Shown here piece by piece: positions 1 through 7,525 of a stretch of DNA of 64,000 bases. The notes under the pieces were generated by a model. That model did not search any database. It was not told the origin of the DNA and saw nothing but the letters and a program-made list of their open reading frames with translations. The translations under genes and the position numbers were made by a program. The DNA lies in assembly GCF_007970665.1 (NCBI RefSeq), contig NZ_CP042430.1:4650001-4714000 (forward strand), given 5' to 3'. This DNA is from Baekduia soli. GTDB lineage: Bacteria > Actinomycetota > Thermoleophilia > Solirubrobacterales > Solirubrobacteraceae. The number at the start of each line of letters is the position of its first letter. Within the stretch, counting starts at the first letter, position 1.

Positions 1-119
1 AGGTCCGCTCCGCCCTTAACGATTCGCAACGCAGCCGTCCTGCCGTCAAGGGTCCGGTTGGTCCCTGGCCGATGGAGGGGGATCGCGGGCACGGACTGGC
101 TGCAGCCCGACGGCGCGCC

Positions 120-125
120 TAGGCT
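120..125 (+). promoter_or_regulatory. Predicted -10 box TAGGCT for the 2-epimerase gene
   Basis: TAGGCT fits TANNNT and lies 12 nt before the ATG at 138, with no Shine-Dalgarno sequence between them. It belongs to a recurrent pattern in this window that predicts leaderless or nearly leaderless mRNAs. No clear -35 element is visible. Confidence 0.4.
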
Positions 126-137
126 CGCTCTCGTCAT

Positions 138-1331
138 ATGAGCGTCTCCCGATCCCCGTCCACGGCGGTCCCGCTCCGGCTCGTCACCACCCCTGTGCCG
201 AACGCACCGGAGCCCCCGGTCATCGTGCATGCGATCGGCGGCCGGGCCGACGCGGTGCGCCTGGCGCCCGTCATCGGCGCGCTGGAGCGCCAGGACGTCT
301 TCCGCCAGGTCGTGGTGCACACCGGATCGGCGCAGGACCGCGGGCTGGTGGGCGAGCTGGCCGATGAGCTCGGGCTCCCCGCCGCAGACCACGTGCTCGA
401 CGTAGGCGCGGGCTCCGACGCGGGGTTGACGGCCCAGACGCTCACCGCCTTCGACGCGCTGCTGCGCGAGTTGCCTCCTGAGCTCGTCATGCTCTCGGGC
501 GACACGAACGCCACCCTGTCGTGCGCCCTGGCCGCCGCGAAGCGGCAGGTCGCGGTCGCCCATGTCGGCTCGGGCCTGCGGTCCTGGGACTGGACGACAC
601 CCGAGGAGATCAACCGCGTGGTCATCGACCGCCTCTCGGACACGCTCTTCACCCACAGTCACGAGGCCGTCGACAACCTGCTCGCCGAGGGCGTGTCAGA
701 CGGGCGGGTCCACCCCGTGGGCTCGACCGTCGTCGACGCCCTGCGCCGTGTGGAGCCCGCGATCCGCTCGCGCGAGGCCTGGACCGCGCTGGATCTCCCT
801 CCAGGCGACTACGTCCTCGTGATGCTCCATCACCGGGACGCGATCGCCGATGGCGCCCGGCGCGACGCGCTGGTCGCCGGGCTCGCCACGCTGGCCGGCG
901 AGGCCCCCGTCGCCTTCGCGCTGCACCCCGCGGCGGCGCCGACCCTGAACGCGGCGGGCGCGATCGCGCGCCTGCAGGCCGCCGGCGTGCGCACGGTGCC
1001 GCCCATGGGCCACGTCGACTTCCTCTCACTCGAGCTGGGCGCCGGCGCGATCGTCACCGATTCCGGCACGGTGCAGGAGGAGGCCACGGTGCTCGGCGTC
1101 CCCTGCTACACCCCGGGGTCACTGAGCGAGGGGCGCATCACGCTGACGCACGGCACGAACGTGCTCCTCGGCGAGGACGCGGGGGCTGTGGCCACCGTGC
1201 GCCCCTCGCGCACCGACCACGCTCCATGCGTCGTGCCCCTGTGGGACGGGCGTGCCGGCGAGCGGATCGCGGCGGCGATCCTCGCCAACTACGCGGTGCG
1301 CGCGGACCAGTCGTCCACGAGCCTGCGGTAG
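138..1331 (+). CDS. UDP-N-acetylglucosamine 2-epimerase family protein (WecB/WbpI-like), atypical active site
   Basis: The family interconverts C2 epimers of UDP-amino sugars in the cytoplasm for surface glycans. The 397-residue product has near-normal length. Family motifs are visible: SGDTNA (about residue 122), TPEEINR (about 154), a histidine in LHHRD (about 230) and TDSGTVQEEA (about 307). The motif usually read as HVEAGLR is HVGSGLR at about residue 142, so the glutamate matching E. coli WecB Glu117 is glycine; that codon (GGC) is two changes from any Glu codon. The usual GTRPE and HRREN motifs are also eroded. It may therefore have altered activity. The gene overlaps the convergent GT4 gene by 43 bp. 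The ATG start follows a -10-like TAGGCT. Confidence 0.85.
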   Translation: MSVSRSPSTAVPLRLVTTPVPNAPEPPVIVHAIGGRADAVRLAPVIGALERQDVFRQVVVHTGSAQDRGLVGELADELGLPAADHVLDVGAGSDAGLTAQTLTAFDALLRELPPELVMLSGDTNATLSCALAAAKRQVAVAHVGSGLRSWDWTTPEEINRVVIDRLSDTLFTHSHEAVDNLLAEGVSDGRVHPVGSTVVDALRRVEPAIRSREAWTALDLPPGDYVLVMLHHRDAIADGARRDALVAGLATLAGEAPVAFALHPAAAPTLNAAGAIARLQAAGVRTVPPMGHVDFLSLELGAGAIVTDSGTVQEEATVLGVPCYTPGSLSEGRITLTHGTNVLLGEDAGAVATVRPSRTDHAPCVVPLWDGRAGERIAAAILANYAVRADQSSTSLR

Positions 1332-2458
1332 CAGTCCAGCAGCACGGTCGCCGCAGCCTCCCAGGTCAGCGCTGCGGCCCCCTCCAGGCCGGCGACGCCC
1401 AGTCGCGCCAGCAGCGCGGGATCGCGCTGGACGGCGACGAGGTCGCGCCGCAGCGCGTCGGCGTCGCCCGCCGGGTGCACGAGCGCGTCGTGACCGGGCG
1501 TGCAGGCCGCGCCCGCGTGGTCGGAGACCAGCAGGACGCAGCCGGTGGCCCGCGCCTCGTAGGTGACCAGGGCGCTGCCCTCCTCGACCGAGGGCAGGAC
1601 GAGCACGTCGGCGCCCCGCATGACCTCGGCCATCGCCGTCGTCGGCCCCAGCTCGACGACGCTGGGGTCGGCGAGCATCGGCGCCAGCACCGGGCGGTAG
1701 ACCGGGTCGATCGGGCCGGCGATCACGAAGCGGCCGCCACGGCGCGGGCCCTCGCTGGCCAGCCAGGCGCGCAGCGCGAGGTGCAGGCCCTTGCGGGGCT
1801 CGCCCCGGCCCGCGAACACCGCGGTGAAGGGCGCCCGCGGGTCGCGCACGCCGGGCGAGAAGCGCGCCGGGTCGTAGCCGTAGCGATGGCGCAGGAGGCG
1901 TTCGGGGTCGTGCCCGTGCTCCAGGAACGTGTCGCGCACGAAGTCCGACGGGCATAGCAGCGCGTCCGCCGCGGCGTACTCGCGCTCCTCGCGCGCCAGC
2001 CGGTCGGGGTCGTGGGCGTGCGGGCTGCCGGGCTGCTCGGCGATGCCCAGCTCGCGCCCGACGGCGGCGACGGCGTCGAAGGCGAAGGCCGTGTGGGCGT
2101 TGGGGCGCTCGAGCACCGAGGGCACCCCGAGGTCCCGCGCCGCCTGCAGGGTCCGCAGGGCGCCCAGCGGCCACGCGTGGACGATGTCGGGACGCACGCC
2201 CTGGGTCAGGCGCCGGGCGCAGCGGCGGTCGTGAAGGGCCAGCGCCCGGTCCTTGCCGACGAGCCGGTACGGCACCTTCATGCCGGCGGCGCGCATCGTC
2301 TCGTGGACCGCGACCGACCGCGGCAGGGGACGCTCCAGGCTGCCGCACACGAGCGTCACCTCGGCGCCGAGCGCCGCCAGGCCGGCGACCTGCTCGAACG
2401 CCGTCGTGCCGATGCCGGCCATGCCGAGGCGGTTGGGGAACGAGTACAGGACGCGCAC
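1289..2458 (-). CDS. Glycosyltransferase family 4 protein
   Basis: This 389-residue product looks like a GT-B fold retaining glycosyltransferase that moves a sugar from an NDP-sugar to a growing glycan at the cytoplasmic face. The N-terminal half begins with the strand VLYSFPNRLG and a GIGT loop. The C-terminal half carries FAGRGEPRKGLH and the E-x7-E type motif in VEEGSALVTYEA near residue 290, which binds the donor. I chose the GTG at 2458 because the protein homology begins there; the frame stays open upstream, but that part is antisense to the neighbouring gene. It lies 17 bp after the acetyltransferase-like gene in the same direction, probably one operon. Donor and acceptor cannot be read from sequence. 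Confidence 0.85.
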   Translation of the reverse strand: MRVLYSFPNRLGMAGIGTTAFEQVAGLAALGAEVTLVCGSLERPLPRSVAVHETMRAAGMKVPYRLVGKDRALALHDRRCARRLTQGVRPDIVHAWPLGALRTLQAARDLGVPSVLERPNAHTAFAFDAVAAVGRELGIAEQPGSPHAHDPDRLAREEREYAAADALLCPSDFVRDTFLEHGHDPERLLRHRYGYDPARFSPGVRDPRAPFTAVFAGRGEPRKGLHLALRAWLASEGPRRGGRFVIAGPIDPVYRPVLAPMLADPSVVELGPTTAMAEVMRGADVLVLPSVEEGSALVTYEARATGCVLLVSDHAGAACTPGHDALVHPAGDADALRRDLVAVQRDPALLARLGVAGLEGAAALTWEAAATVLLDCYRRLVDDWSARTA

Positions 2459-2475
2459 GGCGAGACCCGGCCCGG

Positions 2476-3690
2476 TCAGCCCGCGGCCTGCGCTCGCTGC
2501 CGGCGGCGGCGGCGCAGGTGCGTCATGAGCCGCCCCTCGCCCAGCGCCCGGCGGGCCAGCCGGTCGGTGCCGGCCGCCGCGGCGAGGGCCGCGCCGGCGG
2601 CCAGCGCGCGCGGGCGCGGGCCGAGGAGGGTGACGTCGGCGTCCTCCCAGCGCTCGTCGGCGAAGCTCTGCTTGTAGCCGGCGTCGCCGTAGCCGAGGTC
2701 GATCGCACGCACGCCGCGCTCGGCGCAGAGATCCTCGACCATCCGCATCTGCACGTAGGTCCCGACCCGCAGGCGCCCGTAGTCGGGGTGAAAGCCCGTC
2801 GCGGCGCCGAAGAACGTGTCGCGGAAGCGATGGCCGACCTCGAAGGCCACGGGCACGCCGTCGAGATGCAGGACCCAGGCGCGCACCCAGCCCCGCTCCA
2901 GGCCGAGGGCGAGCATCGCCCGCCGCTCGGCATCGGCCCGGAAGCCGCCACCCAGGCCGCGCTGGTAGGAGCGGCTGGCGATCGACTCGAGGTCGGCGAC
3001 GAGCGCGTCGAGGTCGCCGGGTTCGCGGTGGCGGTGCACGACCAGCCCGGCGCCGAAGTGGGCCTCGAGCTCGCGGGCCTGCTTGCGGACGCTGCGCCGC
3101 GTGCGCGACGACAGGCCGGCGACGTAGTCCTCGAACGTGCCCGGCAGGTTCAGCCGCCAGTGCCCGCCCGCCGACGGGACCGTCGGACGCAGCGCCCGCG
3201 GCCAACGTGCGCAGGCGGCGCGCAGCGGGCCGTCGACGCGGGCGCGGTGCAGGTAGACGGCGTCGGCGTCGCCGCGGCGCACCGCACGCCACAGCGCGTC
3301 GATCAGCACCGCCTCGGCGCCCGGGTCCAGGCTCGCCACACCGCCGTGCACGACGGTGATGCAGCGCAGGCGCGGCGCGACGAGCGTGCGGGCACCCACG
3401 CGGGCGGCCACCACACGATCCTCGAGCCGGGCCATCGCCATCGCGCGCACCTCGCCGTCGCGCTCGAGCACGAGCACGTGCGGAGCGACGATCGACTCCC
3501 GCTCGTTCACCAGCAGGGCGAAGACGTCGAGGTCCGCCTCGAGGTCGTCCCACGGCAGTCGCGCCCAGGCGTCGCGCAGCGCCGCCAGGCCGTCGAGATC
3601 GGTCACCACGCGCACGACGCCGGCGGCGGGGGCGGCGGGACCCGCGGGCGCGGTCTCCGGGGCGGCGGGCAGGACGGCGTCGAGGGACAT
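2476..3690 (-). CDS. GNAT-family acetyltransferase, CelD/BcsL (FemAB-like) type
   Basis: The 404-residue product resembles the CelD/BcsL group of GNAT-like acyltransferases common in exopolysaccharide loci. The diagnostic stretch LSSRTRRSVRKQARELE lies in the middle (about residue 190), followed by the second GNAT-like half with VAFEVGHRF, LRVGTYVQMRMVEDL and IDLGYGDAGYKQSF. Known relatives are thought to acylate sugars or transfer aminoacyl groups; the substrate here is unknown. An Ala/Pro-rich N-terminus of about 30 residues and a basic C-terminus flank the fold. The ATG at 3690 is supported by a TACGGT box 9 nt upstream, as elsewhere in this window. It is first in a two-gene unit with the GT4 gene. 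Confidence 0.8.
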   Translation of the reverse strand: MSLDAVLPAAPETAPAGPAAPAAGVVRVVTDLDGLAALRDAWARLPWDDLEADLDVFALLVNERESIVAPHVLVLERDGEVRAMAMARLEDRVVAARVGARTLVAPRLRCITVVHGGVASLDPGAEAVLIDALWRAVRRGDADAVYLHRARVDGPLRAACARWPRALRPTVPSAGGHWRLNLPGTFEDYVAGLSSRTRRSVRKQARELEAHFGAGLVVHRHREPGDLDALVADLESIASRSYQRGLGGGFRADAERRAMLALGLERGWVRAWVLHLDGVPVAFEVGHRFRDTFFGAATGFHPDYGRLRVGTYVQMRMVEDLCAERGVRAIDLGYGDAGYKQSFADERWEDADVTLLGPRPRALAAGAALAAAAGTDRLARRALGEGRLMTHLRRRRRQRAQAAG

Positions 3691-3699
3691 TCGCCGGCG

Positions 3700-3705
3700 A
3701 CCGTA
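3700..3705 (-). promoter_or_regulatory. Predicted -10 box TACGGT for the acetyltransferase gene
   Basis: On the reverse strand TACGGT lies 9 nt before the ATG at 3690 and no ribosome binding site is visible between them. It fits the TANNNT spacing seen at other gene starts in this window. Confidence 0.4.
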
Positions 3706-3814
3706 GCGCCGATCGTCCCCGGCGCCGCTAGACCGCCGGCCAGGTCTCGGCGGCCGGGCCCCTGCGCCGCGACGAACCCGCCGATCGGCTAGCACGGCCG
3801 CGCGCACCCGGACG

Positions 3815-3820
3815 TATCGT
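3815..3820 (+). promoter_or_regulatory. Predicted -10 box TATCGT for the GT2 gene
   Basis: TATCGT lies 7 nt before the GTG at 3828, with no Shine-Dalgarno sequence. The spacing would start the transcript at or next to the start codon. Confidence 0.4.
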
Positions 3821-3827
3821 CGCCGGT

Positions 3828-4715
3828 GTGACCTCCGACGCCCTGACCTATGCGCTGGTCACCCCGGCGCGCAACGAGGCCGACAACCTCCCGCGGCTGG
3901 GCACCGCGATCGCCGCGCAGACCATCCCGCCGCTGAGCTGGATCATCGTCGACGACCACTCCGACGACGGCAGCCTGGACTGGGCGGCGGCCTTCGCCGC
4001 CCAACACGCGTACGCCCGGGCGTTGGCCTGGGACGGTCCGGCCGGCGGCGCGCTGTCGGAGGGCCGGCGCGAGGCCCGCGACCTGCACGCCTTCCGTTTC
4101 GGCATCACCTCGCTGCCCGTCCCCGCCGACGTCGTCGTCAAGGTCGACGCCGACACGTCCTTCGATCCCGACTACTTCGAGCGCCTGCTCGCCCACTTCG
4201 CCGCCGAGCCCGAGCTGGGCATCGCCGGCGGGCTGTGCCTCGAGCTCGAGGACGGCCGCTGGGTGGCGCGCTCGACGGTCGCCACCCATCCGCGCGGCGC
4301 GTCGCGGGCCTACCGCTGGGCCTGCGTCGCCGACGTCATGGAGCTCGAGCCCCGCATGGGCTGGGACGGCCTGGACGAGGTCAAGGTGAGCCTGCGCGGG
4401 TTCCGCACCCGCCAGCTCCCCGACATCGCCTTCCGCCATCACCGCGCCGAGGGCGGGCGCGAGCGCCACCGCCTGCGCGCCCGCGCCCTGTCGGGTCGCG
4501 CCTCCTGGTTCATGGGCTACCGGCCGAGCTACCTCGTGCTTCGGGCGCTGCACCGCGCCCGGCGCGACCCCGCCGCCCTGGCCATGGTCTGGGGCTACTT
4601 CGCCGAGGCCGTGCGGGGCACGCCGCGCTGCGCCGACGCGGCGGTCGTCGCGGCGGTCCGCGAGCGCCAGGCGCTGCAGACGCTGCTGCGCGAGGGCCTC
4701 CCGGCGCGCACGTGA
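3828..4715 (+). CDS. Glycosyltransferase family 2 protein
   Basis: The 295-residue product is a GT-A fold inverting glycosyltransferase, expected at the cytoplasmic face of the membrane and acting on surface glycan precursors. It starts with the strand YALVTPARNEADNLP, followed by IIVDDHSDDGS (nucleotide-binding aspartates) and KVDADTSFDP near residue 105 (DXD-type metal site). No membrane segments are obvious. The GTG start at 3828 follows a TATCGT box. Its stop overlaps the GTG of the downstream deacetylase in a GTGA overlap, so the two are probably translationally coupled. Confidence 0.85.
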   Translation: MTSDALTYALVTPARNEADNLPRLGTAIAAQTIPPLSWIIVDDHSDDGSLDWAAAFAAQHAYARALAWDGPAGGALSEGRREARDLHAFRFGITSLPVPADVVVKVDADTSFDPDYFERLLAHFAAEPELGIAGGLCLELEDGRWVARSTVATHPRGASRAYRWACVADVMELEPRMGWDGLDEVKVSLRGFRTRQLPDIAFRHHRAEGGRERHRLRARALSGRASWFMGYRPSYLVLRALHRARRDPAALAMVWGYFAEAVRGTPRCADAAVVAAVRERQALQTLLREGLPART

Positions 4716-5422
4716 GCGCCACGGGACCCCTGCGCGCGGGTGCGCCCGCCGGGGCGGCCCTCGCCGCGGCGCTTGCCGGCGAGGCGGCCACCTACGCGGC
4801 CAAGCGCCGCGAGATCGCCGCGCTGCGCGCACGCTGTCGTGCGCAGAGGGTCGTGGTGCTCACGTTCGATGACGGCCCGTCGCGCGAGCTGACGCCGCGC
4901 GTGCTCGACGTCCTGGCCGACCACGGCGCGCAGGCCACGTTCTTCGCCCTCGGGCAGCGGGCGGCTGGCGCGCCGGAGGTCCTGGACCGCGTCCGCGCCG
5001 AGGGCCACGAGATCGGCGCGCACACCATGAACCACCGCAACGCCTGGCGCACGCCGCCGTGGGACGCGTTGCGCGACATCCGCGAGGGGTACGGCGCGCT
5101 GGCGCCGTGGGTGGCCACCGACGGCCGCTTCCGGCCGCCGCACGGCAAGCAGACCGGGCTGACCCGCCGCGCGGTGCGCCGACGCGGCGCCCCGGTGGCC
5201 TGGTGGACCGTGGACTCCGGCGACACCCACACGCAGCTGCCCGCTCCCGACGCCGTGGTGCGCCGCGTGCTCGCCGAGGGCGGCGGCGTGGTGCTCGCTC
5301 ACGACCACGGCGCCGGCCGGCCCGCCGAGCGCCAGGAGTTCGTGCTCGAGGTCACGGGCCGCCTGCTGCGCGCCGCCCGGGCCGGCGGCCTGCACGTGCG
5401 GCCCCTGCGCGACCTGGCCTGA
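4712..5422 (+). CDS. Polysaccharide deacetylase, NodB/CE4 family
   Basis: The 236-residue product has the metal-dependent NodB deacetylase motifs. TFDDGPS near residue 50 gives the catalytic base and metal aspartates, HTMNH near 103 the metal histidines, then RPPHGKQ, TVDSGDT and LAHDHG. The family removes N- or O-acetyl groups from polysaccharides, and the setting suggests a surface glycan as substrate. An Ala-rich N-terminus could act as a signal anchor but is weakly hydrophobic. The GTG at 4712 overlaps the TGA of the preceding GT2 gene. Its stop codon lies inside a perfect hairpin shared with the convergent oxidoreductase gene. Confidence 0.88.
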   Translation: MSATGPLRAGAPAGAALAAALAGEAATYAAKRREIAALRARCRAQRVVVLTFDDGPSRELTPRVLDVLADHGAQATFFALGQRAAGAPEVLDRVRAEGHEIGAHTMNHRNAWRTPPWDALRDIREGYGALAPWVATDGRFRPPHGKQTGLTRRAVRRRGAPVAWWTVDSGDTHTQLPAPDAVVRRVLAEGGGVVLAHDHGAGRPAERQEFVLEVTGRLLRAARAGGLHVRPLRDLA

Positions 5423-5441
5423 GGCGCCGCGCCCTCAGGCC
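5416..5441. terminator. Bidirectional hairpin over two convergent stop codons
   Basis: GGCCTGAGG (5416-5424) and CCTCAGGCC (5433-5441) form a perfect 9-bp inverted repeat with an 8-nt loop. Each arm contains the TGA stop of one convergent gene. There is no T-tract on either side, as is common for high-GC actinobacterial terminators. Confidence 0.6.
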
Positions 5442-6502
5442 CGCAGCAGCGAGGCGTCGAACGGGACGACGGAGCCGCCCTCGTCCAGCGACCGCTGCAG
5501 CGCCTCGAGGACCTCGACGACGGCCAGGCCCTGGGCCGCGTCGCTGCGCGGGACCTCGAGCCCGCGCACGCAGCGGACGAAGTGGCGGCACTGGATGCGC
5601 AGCGGCTCCTCGCTGGAGATCCGCGGGATGTAGGTGTCGCCGTGGCGCAGCTGCACGTACTCGCCGTAGGAAGCCGGCTGCCAGGGCTGGCCGTTGCCGT
5701 TGCCCGAGTGCGTGACACCCTTGTTGAAGATCTTGACCTTCTCGTCGGCGTTCATGTCGTCGAAGACGGCCATCTTGTCGGACCCGACGATCGTGACGCG
5801 GCGCATCTTGAACGGGTCCATCCACGACAGGTGCAGGTGGGCGATGACCCCGCTCGGGAAGCGCAGGACGCCGAAGACGACGTCCTCGATCCCCTCGTGG
5901 ATGAAGCATTGACCTTGGGCCGAGACCGCCTCGGGCAGCTCGCCCACGAGGTGCAGCAGCACGGAGATGTCGTGGGCGCCGAGCGACCACAGCGCATTCT
6001 CGTCGCTGCGCACCTGGCCGAGGTTGACGCGGTTGGTGTAGAGGTAGTGCGTGCGCCCCAGCTCGCCGGCGTCGACGAGCTCCTTGAGCTTGGCCACCGC
6101 CGGATGGTGGACGAGCAGGTGCCCGACGACCATGAGCAGGCCGGCCTTGTCGGCCGCGGCGGACATCGTCCGCGCGTCGGAGCTCGTCAACGCCAGGGGC
6201 TTCTCGACGAACACGTGCTTGCCCGCCTCGATGGCGCGCAGCGCCAGCGCCGCATGCGTCGGCGCGCTCGTGGCGACCGAGACCGCCTCGACTGCCGGGT
6301 CGGCGAGCACCTCGTCGAGGTCCGAGGTGACGCGCGCCTCGGGGAACTGGCGCGCGAAGCGCTCTAGCTTGCCGCTGTCGAGGTCGCACAGCCAGGCCAG
6401 CTCGGCGTCCTCCAGGCCGCTCCAGGCGCGCGCCAGGTTGGGGCCCCAGTAACCGAGGCCGAGGGCGGCCACGCGGACCGGGGTCATGGGGGTATGGCTC
6501 AT
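5435..6502 (-). CDS. Gfo/Idh/MocA family oxidoreductase, possible UDP-sugar 3-dehydrogenase (WbpB-like)
   Basis: The 355-residue product is an NAD(P)-dependent sugar oxidoreductase. The N-terminal Rossmann fold has ALGLGYWGPNLAR (residues about 14-26), and the HVFVEKPLAL motif with the family lysine follows near residue 100. The C-terminal beta-sheet domain has GAHDISVLLHLVGE with the conserved histidine. The WG-NLAR signature and the polysaccharide context fit WbpB/WlbA-type enzymes that oxidise C3 of UDP-GlcNAc or its uronate; this assignment is inference. ATGs at 6502 and 6487 are both possible; the Rossmann strand begins just after the second. The gene stands alone, divergent from the Wzz operon. 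Confidence 0.8.
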   Translation of the reverse strand: MSHTPMTPVRVAALGLGYWGPNLARAWSGLEDAELAWLCDLDSGKLERFARQFPEARVTSDLDEVLADPAVEAVSVATSAPTHAALALRAIEAGKHVFVEKPLALTSSDARTMSAAADKAGLLMVVGHLLVHHPAVAKLKELVDAGELGRTHYLYTNRVNLGQVRSDENALWSLGAHDISVLLHLVGELPEAVSAQGQCFIHEGIEDVVFGVLRFPSGVIAHLHLSWMDPFKMRRVTIVGSDKMAVFDDMNADEKVKIFNKGVTHSGNGNGQPWQPASYGEYVQLRHGDTYIPRISSEEPLRIQCRHFVRCVRGLEVPRSDAAQGLAVVEVLEALQRSLDEGGSVVPFDASLLRA

Positions 6503-6682
6503 CGCCGTCCATGGTGGACCGTCGCGTCCCCGAGGACACCCGCAGGGCGGCTAGGCGCGACCTAACCGATCGGTGAGGATCCGGCGTCGCGCGTACGGCG
6601 GGGCGCCGATCTGGATCTACAGTCGGCCGACGAGCGGGGCCACGGGCTGCGCTCGCCCCGACTCAAGGCAAGGACGACGATC
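6503..6682. promoter_or_regulatory. Divergent intergenic region upstream of the Wzz operon
   Basis: This 180-bp spacer must hold the promoters of the oxidoreductase gene and of the six-gene polysaccharide operon. A CCGATCGG palindrome lies at about 6565. AAGGA at 6670-6674 is a good Shine-Dalgarno sequence for the GTG at 6683. I see no convincing -35/-10 pair. Confidence 0.4.
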
Positions 6683-7513
6683 GTGGACATCACCCAGCAT
6701 CTTCGCGTCATCAGCCGCTGGCGCAGGGTCATCATCGCCAGCGCCCTGCTCGGGATCGCGCTGGCCGCGCTGTTCACGGTGAAGTACTCCGACGGTGGGC
6801 TGCAGTGGCGCCACAGCGCGAAGTGGGAGAGCACCTCGCGCCTGTTCGTGACCCAGAACGGCTTCCCGTGGGGCCGCACCACGTTCGACCTCGCCAGCGG
6901 TGTCAAGGCCACCGGCGGGGCGACGGGCGCCTCATCGGGCACGAGCACCGACGGCCGCCCGGTCAACGGCAGCCCCTCCACGGCGCCCAACGACTTCGCC
7001 GATCCCAACCGCCTCTCGCTCCTGGCCATCATCTACTCGTTCATCAGCCAGAGCAACGCGCTGTCGGAGATCAACCCCAAGCCGCTGGGCCCGGGCGAGG
7101 AGATCGCGGCGCAGGAGCTGTCCAACCAGAACACGGGCGCACTCCCCCTCTTCCAGCTCACGGCCACCGCGCCGACGCGGAAGGCGGCCGACGATCTCAA
7201 CACGGAGCGCACGAGGGCGCTCATCGGGTACCTGGCGACCCAGCAGGACGTCAACGCGGTGCCCGCGGGCCAGCGCGTGAAGATCTCCGTCCTCAACAAG
7301 CCGCTGGCCACGCAGGTCTCCGGGCACGGCCAGATGCTCGGCATCGCGATGATCTTCCTCGTCATGTGCGCCGGCCTGGCGGCCAGCTACATGCTCGAGA
7401 GCCTGCGCCTGAGCCGCGAGCGGATGGCCGCCGGTGCCTCGGGCAGCGGCGAGCTGGTCGAGCATCCCACCCGCGGTGGGACGGCCGAGCCCCAGCAGCG
7501 CTCGATGGGCTGA
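6683..7513 (+). CDS. Wzz-like polysaccharide chain-length/co-polymerase membrane protein
   Basis: The 276-residue product has the layout of a Wzz/Wzc-type co-polymerase without a kinase domain. A short cytoplasmic N-terminus containing ISRWRRVII is followed by a first membrane segment (about residues 16-34), a long extracytoplasmic region and a second membrane segment (about 213-235, GIAMIFLVMCAGLAASY). Such proteins set glycan chain length with the Wzy polymerase. The extracytoplasmic part has a low-complexity Gly/Ser/Thr stretch near residues 75-95. The GTG start at 6683 is supported by AAGGA 8 nt upstream. It is the first gene of a tight operon with polymerase, flippase and transferases. 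Confidence 0.75.
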   Translation: MDITQHLRVISRWRRVIIASALLGIALAALFTVKYSDGGLQWRHSAKWESTSRLFVTQNGFPWGRTTFDLASGVKATGGATGASSGTSTDGRPVNGSPSTAPNDFADPNRLSLLAIIYSFISQSNALSEINPKPLGPGEEIAAQELSNQNTGALPLFQLTATAPTRKAADDLNTERTRALIGYLATQQDVNAVPAGQRVKISVLNKPLATQVSGHGQMLGIAMIFLVMCAGLAASYMLESLRLSRERMAAGASGSGELVEHPTRGGTAEPQQRSMG

Positions 7514-7525
7514 GCGGCGGAGCGG

